64,000 nt of DNA from an uncultured Pseudophaeobacter sp. (GCA_905479575.1 CAJQNB010000045.1:1-64000), one strand, 5' to 3'; shown: positions 44,311 to 53,485, numbered from the stretch's first letter. A program made the numbers and translations. The notes: a model not told the origin generated them from the sequence alone.

Positions 44311-45831
44311 TCAGGTGCCGTAGCTTTGCCCCCAACGCTCGATCAGCTGTTGCTGCAGCCGCTTGGCCCTTTTGTTCCAACTCCGGGCGCCGGCCGGGCG
44401 CTCGCGTTCTGCCCGGCTGATGCGTGCCCGCGCTTTGGTATCGGCGGCAAAGATCACAAAAGCCAGAACCGTGCCGCTGGAGGTGGCCAAGAACCCCCCC
44501 AACCCAGAGACAAAATTCAGGGTTCCCGTTTTAGCGGTCACCTTGATCGGGTGGTTTTTGACAATCCGGCCATTGCCATCGCGCATCGGAAAGCTCTTGA
44601 GCAGCGGCTTGAGCCTGCCAGCTTTGTAGGCGGTGACCAGCACCTTGAGCAGGGCATTGGGGGCGACCCGCGAGGCCTCTCCCAGGCCGGAATGATCCAC
44701 CATGTGGATCGCGCTCACACCGTATTTGGCACGCACCCAACGCGACATTTCAGCCGCCGAATCCTTCAGCCCTCTGGGGCGCTTGCCGCGTTTCGCTGTG
44801 GCTGTCATGCCGATCATTTCAGCCATCAGATTGTTGGAGTATTTCAGCATGGCCTTGAGCATCAAATCCAGCGGTGGGCTGTGATGCTGTGCCAGCAAGG
44901 TGGCGGTTGGCAATGATGACACCCTTTTGGCCGCCTTTAGCTTGATGCCATGCGCGCGCGCCATGGTGCGAAACACATCTGCGGCATAGTCCGCAGGGCG
45001 GCGCACCGGCAGCCAGCGCGACCCGCCTTTGCCAAGCGCCTGGGAGGCCACAGTCCAGCTGTCCTTCCCGTTGCGATCTGCATAGGTATAGACAGGCAGG
45101 GCCCGATTGGCGACTTTCATCCGCGCCATGCTGACCCCGGGACGATACTTTGTAGTGCGGGCGTCCATAGCGACGCTCCAGCTTTTGCCAGCCCGTTTCC
45201 ATTCAAAATGCACCCGGTTAAAATTCAGCGCGATACCAGCAACCGCGGGGCTATAGCCCACATGATCGGGCTGATCTGCATCAATGGTGGAAATGCGCGG
45301 CAGCGCCCCGTCCCACACCATGAACCCACCGCGCACTTCGCGAACGCCTGCCTTTTTCAGCGCCGCCGCCAGCTGCGCCAGATGATCGGTGTTCAGCATC
45401 GGATCGCCGCCACCGGCCAGGATCAAATCGCCCTTCAGCACCCCGCCCGACAGGGTGCCCGTTGACAAAATCTGCGTGGTGAACCGGTAATCTGCTCCCA
45501 GACTGTCGAGCGCATAAAGCGCTGTCAGCGCCTTGGCGACGCTGGCCGGCGGCAGTTCCTCTTCGCCCGCATGAGATTCCAGTTCTTTGCCACTTGTGAC
45601 CTCGGCAACGGCACAGGCCACCTGTCCGGACAGGTCAGACCGCGCCAAGAAGGTCTCCAGGCTACCCGCGGCACTGGCGCGGCTGGCAGCCGCGCCGCCA
45701 GAGCCAAGCCCGACTGAGGCACGGGCCTGGGGCCGCAACGAGGTTTTGGGCGCATTGGCCAGAGCCGCTGGCGCCGCCAGAGCCGCTGCGGCGGCAGAAA
45801 GGAAAAAGCGTCTCGAAAACATGTCAGTCAA
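44311..45831 (-). CDS. dacB: D-alanyl-D-alanine carboxypeptidase/endopeptidase (PBP4)
   Basis: The 506-residue protein has a Tat-like leader (SRRFFLSAAAAALAAPAALA), then the penicillin-binding active-site set: SVAK at 97-100, SNN near 330 (KYSNNLMAEM) and KTGT near 433. It trims or cross-cuts peptidoglycan in the periplasm. The length agrees with class C PBP4. The alanine-rich linker after the signal is long (30-55). Confidence 0.9.
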   Translation of the reverse strand: MTDMFSRRFFLSAAAAALAAPAALANAPKTSLRPQARASVGLGSGGAAASRASAAGSLETFLARSDLSGQVACAVAEVTSGKELESHAGEEELPPASVAKALTALYALDSLGADYRFTTQILSTGTLSGGVLKGDLILAGGGDPMLNTDHLAQLAAALKKAGVREVRGGFMVWDGALPRISTIDADQPDHVGYSPAVAGIALNFNRVHFEWKRAGKSWSVAMDARTTKYRPGVSMARMKVANRALPVYTYADRNGKDSWTVASQALGKGGSRWLPVRRPADYAADVFRTMARAHGIKLKAAKRVSSLPTATLLAQHHSPPLDLMLKAMLKYSNNLMAEMIGMTATAKRGKRPRGLKDSAAEMSRWVRAKYGVSAIHMVDHSGLGEASRVAPNALLKVLVTAYKAGRLKPLLKSFPMRDGNGRIVKNHPIKVTAKTGTLNFVSGLGGFLATSSGTVLAFVIFAADTKARARISRAERERPAGARSWNKRAKRLQQQLIERWGQSYGT

Positions 45832-46047
45832 TATCTAATAAAATTGCTACCAAACGGCAAATGAAGACCATATCTACTATTTGCGCCATATCTCATACCT
45901 TATCTGCGGCAAAATCACCTGCAAAAATGCTCCCAGCCTGACGGTCTCTCTGCCAAAGGGAGCCGCAAGTCAGGCCAGTTTGGCACGGCAAAGGGCCGTT
46001 AAAAAGGCGGCAATTGGCTCTTTTCGGGTCGATCTCACACCAGATTC

Positions 46048-46659
46048 TCACCCTTTGGCTGACGACCAGCCCCCCGTTGCCCGGATTGCGGTAGAACTCT
46101 CTGCGATCATCGGCACATTGACAAAGCACCAGGCCGGGGCCGTTGATCGGGCCAAAATCTGGCTCTGGCTGTCCTTGACCATCTGGCGGCGGTAGATTCG
46201 CGCCGCAGGGGACAGGCGCGCAGAAATGCGGTCTCCGGGACGCGCCAGGACGCCAATCGGCACGGTTTCCATAATCTGCTGCCAGTCCTTCCAATGGTGG
46301 AAATGCGCCAGATTATCCGCCCCCATCAGCCAGGTGAACCGCACCTGCGGGTAAAGCCGCCGCAACGCCCGCAGAGTTTCGGCGGTGTAGCGGGTGCCCA
46401 GCCGCGCCTCGACATCGCTGATCCGCACCCTTGGGTGATCCATCAGCGCCTGTGCGGCTGCAATGCGGCGTTCCATACTGGCAGGTGCACGGGTTTTCAG
46501 CGGATTACCCGGCGAAACCAGCCACCAGAGGCAATCCAGGTCAAACCGCTGCAAGGCGGCCCGACTGATCTGCACATGGCCCTGGTGCGCCGGATCAAAC
46601 GACCCGCCGAGCAAGCCCACGGTCATGCCGGGGCGCAGATATGGAAACCCCTGCCTCAT
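46048..46659 (-). CDS. nadD: Nicotinate-nucleotide adenylyltransferase
   Basis: The 203-residue protein has the nucleotidyltransferase motif [14 protein letters not shown] and a late [14 protein letters not shown] region before the ISSTAIR-like SSTAIRAT. It makes deamido-NAD from nicotinate mononucleotide and ATP. The start at 46659 gives 12 residues before the motif-bearing strand; ATG at 46623 is also possible. The final step, nadE, is encoded at 61.7-63.4 kb. Confidence 0.9.
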   Translation of the reverse strand: MRQGFPYLRPGMTVGLLGGSFDPAHQGHVQISRAALQRFDLDCLWWLVSPGNPLKTRAPASMERRIAAAQALMDHPRVRISDVEARLGTRYTAETLRALRRLYPQVRFTWLMGADNLAHFHHWKDWQQIMETVPIGVLARPGDRISARLSPAARIYRRQMVKDSQSQILARSTAPAWCFVNVPMIAESSTAIRATGGWSSAKG

Positions 46660-46919
46660 CTAAGGCTTGATGCACATAAATCACCGGAATTCCAAGCCCC
46701 AAGCACAGGGTGATACCTCAATAGAATTGCAAAAGTTGACCACATGTATTGGCACTGGGTCGCAAGAAAATCGGCGACAAACTGTCAGAGCAGGTCCAAC
46801 GCATCAACGGCCCGCACGTCATCGTCTTGGATGCAACCACCCGTGAAAATTGTCGCGGATTATTTTGATCCCTGCGTTCTTCCGGCTGACCAGTAGAGTT
46901 TTGTGCCGGAGAGACATCA
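46660..46919. other. Unassigned stretch upstream of nadD
   Basis: A plus-strand frame from TTG at 46748 reads LALGRKKIGDKLSEQVQRIN and then GPHVIVLDATTRENCRGLF before TGA. It looks protein-like but has only about 40 residues and no clear ribosome-binding site; it could be a gene fragment. The nadD promoter must also lie here. Nothing else is seen. Confidence 0.3.
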
Positions 46920-47013
46920 GGCCCGCGCCTGTCCTTGGGGAGGGGCGAATGCGCCTTCGTCATACTGAAAACATGCCTCCGGCCTGACGGGAAAGTTAGG
47001 CGCGGGATGGGCC
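46920..47013. repeat. Dispersed palindromic element, diverged copy
   Basis: The segment opens with GGCCCGCGCCTGTCCTTGGG and closes with TTAGGCGCGGGATGGGCC, an imperfect inverted repeat. The first 37 bases are almost the same as those of the element at 49193-49255. Two copies within 2.3 kb point to an intergenic repeat family of this genome. Confidence 0.6.
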
Positions 47014-47141
47014 ACGGCGTGGCACGTTCCAAAGCAGTGGATGACCTTTTCCATATCTCATGATCAACGTGACATTGCCCCTTGGCCTGCCATCCGCTAT
47101 CACACCAGCCAGCACGAATTTCCCCATCATGGAGCAGTCAC

Positions 47142-48809
47142 ATGGCCGCCTATCAATACGTCTACCACATGCAGGGTGTCTCCAAGACCTACCCCGGTGG
47201 CAAAAAATGCTTTGAAAACATCCACCTGTCCTTCCTTCCCGGCGTGAAAATCGGTGTCGTCGGTGTCAACGGCGCTGGTAAATCGACCCTGATGAAGATC
47301 ATGGCTGGTCTCGACAAGGATTTCACCGGCGAAGCCTGGGCTGCCGAAGGCGCGCGCGTTGGCTATCTGCCGCAGGAGCCCAAGCTCGACGAGAGCCTGA
47401 CGGTGCGTGAAAACGTCATGCTGGGTCTGGCCGAGAAAAAGGCCAAGGTGGATCGCTTTAACCAGATCGCGGTTGAGATGGCAGAGAACTACACCGACGA
47501 GCTGATGGAAGAAATGACCGCGCTGCAGGATAGCATTGACGCGGAAAACCTCTGGGATCTGGACAGCCAGGTCGATGTCTCGATGGAGGCCCTGCGCTGC
47601 CCCCCCGATGATGCCGAGATCGCCAATCTGTCGGGCGGTGAAAAACGCCGAGTGGCCCTGTGCAAACTGCTGCTCGAAGCGCCTGACATGCTGCTGCTCG
47701 ATGAACCCACCAACCACCTGGATGCGGAAACCATCGCCTGGCTGCAACAGCACCTGATCGACTACAAAGGCACCATCCTCTGCGTCACTCACGACCGTTA
47801 TTTCCTGGATGACATCACCAGCTGGATCCTGGAACTGGACCGCGGCAAGGGCATCCCCTACGAGGGCAACTATTCCGCATGGCTGGAACAGAAGGCCAAG
47901 CGCCTGGAGCAGGAAGCCCGCGAGGACAAGTCCAAGCAGCAGACCCTGCAGCGCGAACTTGAGTGGATGCGCCAGGGCGCCAAGGCCCGTCAGGCCAAAT
48001 CAAAGGCCCGGATCAACGCCTATAACGATCTGGCGGAACAGTCCGAACGCGAAAAGCTCACCCGCGCCCAGATCGTCATCCCCAATGGCCCCCGTCTGGG
48101 CAGCAAGGTGATCGAGGTCGAGGGCATCTCGAAACACTATGGCGACAAACAGCTGGTGGAGAACCTCTCCTTTGATCTGCCTCCCGGCGGTATTGTCGGT
48201 GTGATCGGCCCCAACGGCGCCGGTAAATCCACCCTGTTCCGCATGCTGACCGGCCAGGAACAGCCCGACAGCGGCTCGGTTTCTTATGGCGACACGGTAA
48301 AGCTTTCTTATGTGGATCAGTCGCGCGATGACTTGAAAGACAATGAAACCGTCTGGGAAGCCATCTCTGGGGGGGCTGAAATCATTGAACTCGGCGACGC
48401 TCAGGTGAACTCCCGCGCCTATTGCTCTTCGTTCAACTTCAAAGGCGGCGATCAGCAAAAACCGCTGAACCTGTTGTCTGGTGGTGAGCGTAACCGTGTC
48501 CACATGGCGCGCCTGCTGAAAGAGGGCGGCAACGTGCTGCTCCTCGATGAACCGACCAACGATCTGGACGTGGAGACCCTGCGGGCGCTCGAAGACGCGC
48601 TGGTAGATTTTGCCGGCTGCGCCGTGGTGATTTCCCACGACCGTTTCTTCCTCGACCGGATCTGCACCCATATGCTGGCCTTTGAAGGCGACGCCCATGT
48701 GGAATGGTTCGAGGGCAACTTTGAGGATTACGAGGAAGACAAGAAACGCCGTCTCGGCGCCGATGCCCTTGAGCCCAAGCGGTTGAAGCACAAGAAGTTT
48801 GTGCGCTGA
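47142..48809 (+). CDS. ettA: ABC-F protein EttA (energy-dependent translational throttle)
   Basis: The 555-residue protein has two ATPase domains, with Walker A GVNGAGKST and GPNGAGKST, signatures LSGGEKRRVALCKLL and LSGGERNRVHMARLL, and Walker B LLLDEPTNHLD and LLLDEPTNDLD. It has no membrane part. A basic linker (RELEWMRQGAKARQAKSKAR) between the domains marks EttA. It binds the ribosomal E site and adjusts the first elongation step. ATG at 47142 (MAAYQYVYHM) is the family start. Confidence 0.92.
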   Translation: MAAYQYVYHMQGVSKTYPGGKKCFENIHLSFLPGVKIGVVGVNGAGKSTLMKIMAGLDKDFTGEAWAAEGARVGYLPQEPKLDESLTVRENVMLGLAEKKAKVDRFNQIAVEMAENYTDELMEEMTALQDSIDAENLWDLDSQVDVSMEALRCPPDDAEIANLSGGEKRRVALCKLLLEAPDMLLLDEPTNHLDAETIAWLQQHLIDYKGTILCVTHDRYFLDDITSWILELDRGKGIPYEGNYSAWLEQKAKRLEQEAREDKSKQQTLQRELEWMRQGAKARQAKSKARINAYNDLAEQSEREKLTRAQIVIPNGPRLGSKVIEVEGISKHYGDKQLVENLSFDLPPGGIVGVIGPNGAGKSTLFRMLTGQEQPDSGSVSYGDTVKLSYVDQSRDDLKDNETVWEAISGGAEIIELGDAQVNSRAYCSSFNFKGGDQQKPLNLLSGGERNRVHMARLLKEGGNVLLLDEPTNDLDVETLRALEDALVDFAGCAVVISHDRFFLDRICTHMLAFEGDAHVEWFEGNFEDYEEDKKRRLGADALEPKRLKHKKFVR

Positions 48810-48853
48810 CGGGCTGGCTTCCACTATTAGGAGCATTTGGCCTTGGTTCTGTG

Positions 48854-49158
48854 ATGACAGCTTTCGTTCAAAGCTGGCTGTCATCACGCGCCAAACTAAA
48901 CGAACGGAGCTTTCAAGAGCGTAAGGAAGCTATCAAGGTTTACTGGAGGCGTATCACCGTGCCGCAGTCGAGGGCACAGACCAAGCATCAAAGAACTTTG
49001 CTTATTGGCAGATGCGTTGTGAAATAGTAGCCCCTGTCATAGTTCGAGAAGCTATAGACGAGATCATCGCCTCCAACGCAGACCGAAAGGGCCGATCACG
49101 CGCTCATGACAAACTAAAATCTTCGATGCGTCGCGATCTTGGGATTACGTCTGAATAG
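48854..49158 (+). pseudogene. Small membrane-anchored protein gene with a frameshift
   Basis: Reading in one frame gives LPLLGAFGLGSVMTAFVQSWL (a membrane helix starting upstream of 48854), then SSRAKLNERSFQERKEA. At about 48932 the frame must shift by one base to continue as YQGLLEAYHRAAVEG, WQMRCEIVAPVIVREAIDEI and MRRDLGITSE, ending at 49156-49158. The parts together resemble short membrane-anchored coiled-coil proteins of unknown function. A single missing base explains it. Confidence 0.45.
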
Positions 49159-49192
49159 TTTTTCTTCGTTGCACTAAAGGTCTAAGCCCGAA

Positions 49193-49255
49193 GGCCCGCG
49201 CCTGACCTTGGGGAGGTGCAAAGCGCCTTCCCGGGGGGAAGGTCAGGCGCGGGCC
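49193..49255. repeat. Dispersed palindromic element, perfect copy
   Basis: GGCCCGCGCCTGACCTT at 49193-49209 is perfectly complementary to AAGGTCAGGCGCGGGCC at 49239-49255, with a 29-base loop that itself contains a small hairpin (GGTGCAAAGCGCC). A diverged copy lies at 46920-47013. It behaves like a REP-type intergenic element. Confidence 0.7.
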
Positions 49256-49537
49256 GTGCGGCTTGCGCCTAACGTCCCAGGGGATATCCTCTAGAGTTCG
49301 GGCTTTGGGTTGCGCTGCTGGGTGCGAAGGGCTCCCCCTGTCCCTGCCTCTGTGAGCGGCAGCGCAAACGGGTTGAATTTCATCTTTCCAAAATTATTCC
49401 CGCCGGAGGCAATTCAGGATGGCGTGCGCTCGCCGCCCCGCTCTCCCTTGCATTTTGCCTTTTGCTCCTCTTGCGCTAGGCTGGACAGACCTCACGCCAG
49501 TCTGTTTCCGTGTTATCCGTTTGAAAGGGTCCCTCCC

Positions 49538-49909
49538 ATGCCGATCACCGCCGAAGAAATCGCTGCCAAGGTCGAGGCTACCAAGGGCAGAAAGGCCAAG
49601 CGCAAAAGACTGACCACCGCCCCCGAAGGCACCAAGGGTAAGAAACTGCCCAGCGATCTGCGCAAGGGGCTAGAGGCGCATTTTCGCAGCAAGCTCTCCA
49701 AAGTTCAGGTTCATATCGGCGGCAATGCCAAAGACCTGTGTAAGGAGCTGAAAGCCAAGGCCTTTACCATTGGCAACGATGTCTATTTCGCCCGACCCGC
49801 CAGCGCTAAAAACACCGACCTTTTGGTCCATGAGCTTGCTCATGTGTTGCAACAGGGCCGTGGCAAGATGCCAAAACCCCGTGACGGTCAGGCCTTGGTT
49901 TCAAAATAG
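49538..49909 (+). CDS. Orphan DUF4157 (eCIS-associated peptidase-like) protein
   Basis: The 123-residue protein has a basic N-terminus (GRKAKRKRLTTAPEGTKGKK) and a DUF4157 domain: LPSDLRKGLEAHFRSKLSKV, VHIGG, AFTIGNDVYFARP and LLVHELAHVLQQG with the HEXXH at 98-102. DUF4157 is often attached to toxins or effectors loaded into extracellular contractile injection systems. Here it stands alone with no toxin domain and no injection-system genes nearby. GAAAGG precedes ATG at 49538; the frame upstream has no support. Confidence 0.75.
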   Translation: MPITAEEIAAKVEATKGRKAKRKRLTTAPEGTKGKKLPSDLRKGLEAHFRSKLSKVQVHIGGNAKDLCKELKAKAFTIGNDVYFARPASAKNTDLLVHELAHVLQQGRGKMPKPRDGQALVSK

Positions 49910-50104
49910 ACCGCCCAAATACCGTGACCAAGCCTTCATGAACCCAAACAATTTTTCTTTGTTTTTTGGGGTTTTGGACACAAAGCCATTCTTCGAAGCC
50001 TTAGATCGCGCAAGGTTTGAACAAAATCTTAACCATTTGTCGCTGTATTGGAGAGGCGGTGCCGCGCTAAGTTCTGGCCGTGGCCTCGGTGAGGGAGAAA
50101 TGTT

Positions 50105-50320
50105 TTGGCTTTTGTAAGTATCATGTTCGGTTCTGTCTTTGGGCTGCTGTCTGCCGTAACCGGCTTTGCGCTGTTTGACTTGCACGTCTGGCAGAGCCTG
50201 CTGCTTTACTCAGCGTCCGGCGTTCTGTTTGCGGTTCTGTCAATCACCATCCTGGCTCTGCGCAGTGGCTTCGCCGCAAAATCGCTCAACCTGGAAAATC
50301 AGGCCGCCATTGGTGCCTGA
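50105..50320 (+). CDS. Small two-helix membrane protein
   Basis: The 71-residue protein has two membrane helices (IMFGSVFGLLSAVTGFALF and SLLLYSASGVLFAVLSITIL) and a short basic tail. TTG at 50105 lies 9 bases after GAGGGAG. No family recognised with certainty; similar short proteins are common in Rhodobacterales. Confidence 0.55.
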   Translation: MAFVSIMFGSVFGLLSAVTGFALFDLHVWQSLLLYSASGVLFAVLSITILALRSGFAAKSLNLENQAAIGA

Positions 50321-50349
50321 TTTCAGGCCCTCCCCCGGACAGGAAATCC

Positions 50350-50790
50350 CTAGCGGGCCTTAACCCAGCTGACAATCTGACCTTCCCGTAAAGCGCCTGA
50401 CTGGCGCTTTTTCTCTTTGCCGCGCTCAAAAGCAACCAGGGTCGGGATGCCTTTGATCCGATAGCGCCCGCCAGTGGATTGATGTCTCTGGGTGTCCAGC
50501 TTGACCAGACGCGCCTGCCCCGCCAGTTTACTGGACGCCTTGGCATATTCCGGCCCCATCATCTTGCAAGGGCCGCACCAGGGGGCCCAAAAGTCCACCA
50601 CCAAAGGCAGGTCATCGTTCTGTGCCGCCTTCTGCAGCACCGCCGGGTCCACATCCACGGGCTGTTTCGGCAGCAGCGCCGCGCCACAGCTGCCGCATTT
50701 TGCCCCAGCCGTCAGTTTCGCCTCCGGCACCCGGTTCAGCTGCGCGCAGGACAGGCAGGTCAAGGTTTTCATCGCCATCTGTTGCGCCAT
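50350..50790 (-). CDS. trxC: Thioredoxin 2 (zinc-binding)
   Basis: The 146-residue protein has an N-terminal zinc ribbon (Cys12, 15, 32, 35) and a thioredoxin domain with WCGPC (Cys72, Cys75) and the cis-proline KGIPTL. This is the TrxC architecture. It reduces protein disulfides in the cytoplasm, often under oxidative stress. Confidence 0.88.
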   Translation of the reverse strand: MAQQMAMKTLTCLSCAQLNRVPEAKLTAGAKCGSCGAALLPKQPVDVDPAVLQKAAQNDDLPLVVDFWAPWCGPCKMMGPEYAKASSKLAGQARLVKLDTQRHQSTGGRYRIKGIPTLVAFERGKEKKRQSGALREGQIVSWVKAR

Positions 50791-50931
50791 CACGTGCTCT
50801 CCAGTGTATTGTATCCCCGAGATATAAGCGCTGCTTGGGGTTCTACAAGCCAAACAGCAGGGCGACAGGCTTGACCCCACCGTGGGTGACACGCAGACTG
50901 GCCAGGACTTGTTCCAACATGTGAGGCCCAG

Positions 50932-51513
50932 ATGATTTCTCGCCGCGCGTTTTCCAGCTCTGCCCTGGCGGGTTTTACCGCCGCAGCGCTGCCCGCTCTG
51001 TCCCGACCAAGCCCGGCCCTGGCCAAAGAGGCCCCGGTCTTTGATCCAACACCGCAATATGTGCGGATAAAAAAAGAGTTCCTCCCCGGTGAGATCCTGA
51101 TCCTGACCCGGTCATACTACCTGTATTTTGTGACCGAAAAACGCAAAGCCATTCGCTATGGCGTTGGGGTCGGCAAGGCCGGGCTAGAGTTCACCGGCAG
51201 CGCCATCATCCAGCGCAAACGAGAATGGCCCAGCTGGCGACCCACCCAGGAAATGATCGAACGCAGTCCGCGCAGCTATGGGCGGTTCGCCGATAACAGC
51301 TATGTTCAGCCCGGCGGGCCGGACAATCCCCTGGGGGCACGGGCGCTTTATCTGTATCAAAACGGGGTGGACACCTATTTCCGCATCCATGGCACCACCC
51401 AGCCCGAAACCATTGGCTCATCCGCCTCCAATGGCTGCATCCGGATGTTGAACGAACATGTAACCGATCTTTATAATCGGGTCCCTATCGGCACCAAAGT
51501 CACGGTTTTATAG
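50932..51513 (+). CDS. L,D-transpeptidase (YkuD domain)
   Basis: The 193-residue protein has a twin-arginine leader (SRRAFSSSALAGFTAAALPAL) and a YkuD domain with the active-site stretch RIHGTTQPETIGSSASNGCI, His153 and catalytic Cys169. It cross-links peptidoglycan or attaches proteins to it in the periplasm. Confidence 0.88.
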   Translation: MISRRAFSSSALAGFTAAALPALSRPSPALAKEAPVFDPTPQYVRIKKEFLPGEILILTRSYYLYFVTEKRKAIRYGVGVGKAGLEFTGSAIIQRKREWPSWRPTQEMIERSPRSYGRFADNSYVQPGGPDNPLGARALYLYQNGVDTYFRIHGTTQPETIGSSASNGCIRMLNEHVTDLYNRVPIGTKVTVL

Positions 51514-51606
51514 CCGCCGCCAGTCCAAACCACGGGGTAAAAGCGCCGCCCAAGCGCCTATTTGCCCTCTTGGTGCCCATCACGCGCGCAAGATGCAACG
51601 CTTGCT

Positions 51607-51674
51607 GCGGTGACAGCAAAGACTACGAGATTTTTTCTTGCGTGAGGGCTTCTTCTGTCCAATGCTGTCACCGC
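51607..51674. promoter_or_regulatory. Long-range inverted repeat upstream of the cold-shock gene
   Basis: GCGGTGACAGCA at 51607-51618 and TGCTGTCACCGC at 51663-51674 are perfectly complementary with 44 bases between, including a T-rich stretch. It ends 116 bases before the cspA start. It could form a structured leader RNA or mark a binding site. There is no credible gene in the region. Confidence 0.45.
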
Positions 51675-51790
51675 GAGGTCATAAAAGGGGTGCAAATGGA
51701 CCCTGATGGGGGGCGCTCCCCCAGAATGAACGCGCCATACTGCCGCATGCTGCGGGCAGAGCACGTGAGAAGAAACTAGGAGAAGAGACG

Positions 51791-51997
51791 ATGGCAACTG
51801 GCACCGTCAAATGGTTCAACACCACAAAAGGCTTCGGCTTTATCGCCCCCGACAGTGGCGGAAGCGATGTATTTGTTCACATTTCTGCGGTTGAACGGTC
51901 CGGCCTGACCGGCCTCGCAGACAACCAAAAAGTCAGCTACGAAATGCAGCCCGGCCGCGACGGTCGTGAATCCGCTGTGGATCTCGCGCTGCTTTGA
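51791..51997 (+). CDS. cspA: Cold-shock protein (CspA family)
   Basis: The 68-residue protein is a single CSD barrel: MATGTVKWFNTTKGFGFIAP (RNP1 KGFGFI) and DVFVHISAV (RNP2). It binds single-stranded RNA and DNA. GGAGAAGAG precedes the ATG, and a strong terminator follows. The family is often controlled by its leader RNA. Confidence 0.93.
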   Translation: MATGTVKWFNTTKGFGFIAPDSGGSDVFVHISAVERSGLTGLADNQKVSYEMQPGRDGRESAVDLALL

Positions 51998-52020
51998 TCC
52001 GCCAAAGATGACCCATTCTG

Positions 52021-52050
52021 GCGGCCCCTGTTTCGGTCGGGGCCGCTTTT
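52021..52050 (+). terminator. Rho-independent terminator of cspA
   Basis: GCGGCCCC at 52021-52028 and GGGGCCGC at 52039-52046 form an 8-bp stem with a 10-base loop, followed by TTTTG. It ends the cspA message just after the stop codon. Confidence 0.85.
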
Positions 52051-52061
52051 GATTCCTGGCC

Positions 52062-52727
52062 CTAGCTCTTGGCTGCGGCAGCTTCAATCCGGGCTGCCAG
52101 CTGCAGTACCACAGGGCCCAGCGCCGCCACATTCAAGGCCACGCCCCTGGCATTGGGGTGAATATTGTCCCCCTGCATATAGGCCTGCGCCGCCGCCGGA
52201 TCATCGCCCGCAACCGCGCGAATTCCGGCAAAGGCATCCGGGTGCAACAGCGCGCCAAACTCCTGCGCCAGCTCTGCATAGATGCTGTCAAAACGCGCCT
52301 TGTAATCGGGTCCGAAATTCCCCGGCGCCTGCATCCCGATCAACAGCACCTCAACCTCTTGCGCCTGTGCTGTCACCAGGATCTGACGCAGGTTTGCACG
52401 GGCCTGAAGCGGCGGCAGACCGCGCAGCAGATCATTGCCGCCTAACAGCACAATCAGCCCCTGCGGCTGATCTGCCAGCGTCCAGTCGATCCGGGCAGCG
52501 CCGCCGGCGGTGGTATCGCCGGACACCCCTGCATTGGTCAACCGGACCTCAGCTCCCTGTTCTTGCAGCCAGTGTTGCAATTGCGGCACCAGCCCGTCGC
52601 CCTGGGGCAATCCATAGCCCTGGACCAGACTATCTCCAAAGGCCGTGATCCGCAGATCCTCGGCGCGCGTATCAGAGGCGTAGGTCACGAGAAAAATCAT
52701 CCCAAACAGGGCTAATACCTTGTGCAT
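52062..52727 (-). CDS. tesA: Arylesterase/acyl-CoA thioesterase I (SGNH hydrolase)
   Basis: The 221-residue protein has a signal peptide (VLALFGMIFLVTYASDTRA), block I FGDSLVQGYGL with Ser33, a GGNDLLRG block and a late DNIHPNARG block with the catalytic Asp/His. It is periplasmic. It lies back to back with a YbbA/YbbP-type ABC system, a conserved arrangement. Confidence 0.88.
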   Translation of the reverse strand: MHKVLALFGMIFLVTYASDTRAEDLRITAFGDSLVQGYGLPQGDGLVPQLQHWLQEQGAEVRLTNAGVSGDTTAGGAARIDWTLADQPQGLIVLLGGNDLLRGLPPLQARANLRQILVTAQAQEVEVLLIGMQAPGNFGPDYKARFDSIYAELAQEFGALLHPDAFAGIRAVAGDDPAAAQAYMQGDNIHPNARGVALNVAALGPVVLQLAARIEAAAAKS

Positions 52728-52777
52728 TGCAGCAAATGCTCCATATCCGATAGAGTATATTTAACAGGCGCAGCTTC

Positions 52778-53485
52778 ATGACAGAAACAGATAGACCCGT
52801 TCTTCACCTTCAAGATGCGTCTTTAACGCTGAATGGCAATACCGGACCGGTGCGAATTCTGCAGGATATCTCTTTGGATGTCGCACGCGGGGAAACCCTG
52901 GGCCTGATTGGCCCCTCGGGATCGGGCAAGTCGTCGCTGTTGATGTTGATGGGCGGGCTGGAGCTGGCAACCGGTGGCCATATTTCTGCGCTGGGGCAGG
53001 ATCTGACCGCCATGGATGAGGACGCTCTGGCGCGGTTTCGCCGCAATCACATGGGGGTGGTGTTCCAAAGCTTCCATCTGATCCCCACTATGACCGCGCT
53101 GGAAAATGTCGCCACCCCGTTGGAGCTGGCAGGACGGCGCGACGCCTTTGACGTCGCCCTGGTTGAGCTTGAAGCCGTGGGGCTGGGCCATCGTGCGGGT
53201 CATTTCCCGGCGCAGCTGTCGGGCGGGGAACAACAACGTGTGGCCCTGGCCCGCGCCCTGGCACCGCGCCCTGAGATCCTGCTGGCGGATGAGCCAACCG
53301 GCAATCTGGATGAGGCCAATGGCGCCGCTGTGATGGATCTGCTGTTTGACCTGCGCGACCGCTCAGGCGCCACATTGATCATGGTGACCCATGCGCCGGA
53401 ACTCGCCAGTCGCTGTGATCGGGTGATCCGCCTGCGTGATGGCCGGCTGGCAGACCCCTCAGCCGCAAGTGAGGCGGCAGAATGA
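52778..53485 (+). CDS. ybbA: ABC transporter ATP-binding protein (YbbA-type)
   Basis: The 235-residue ATPase has Walker A GPSGSGKSS, Q-loop GVVFQSFHLIPTMTA, signature LSGGEQQRVALARAL and Walker B ILLADEPTGNLD. It is of the LolD/MacB-like class that works with FtsX-type permeases. It overlaps the permease gene by 4 bases, and the gene order tesA-ybbA-ybbP is conserved. Confidence 0.88.
   Translation: MTETDRPVLHLQDASLTLNGNTGPVRILQDISLDVARGETLGLIGPSGSGKSSLLMLMGGLELATGGHISALGQDLTAMDEDALARFRRNHMGVVFQSFHLIPTMTALENVATPLELAGRRDAFDVALVELEAVGLGHRAGHFPAQLSGGEQQRVALARALAPRPEILLADEPTGNLDEANGAAVMDLLFDLRDRSGATLIMVTHAPELASRCDRVIRLRDGRLADPSAASEAAE

Noticed and set aside
46718-47032. Minus-strand 104-residue frame upstream of ettA
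   Set aside because: No motif, no ribosome-binding site, and it overlaps the palindromic repeat.
51558-51797. Minus-strand frame upstream of cspA
   Set aside because: Overlaps the cold-shock leader and its inverted repeat; composition is not protein-like.
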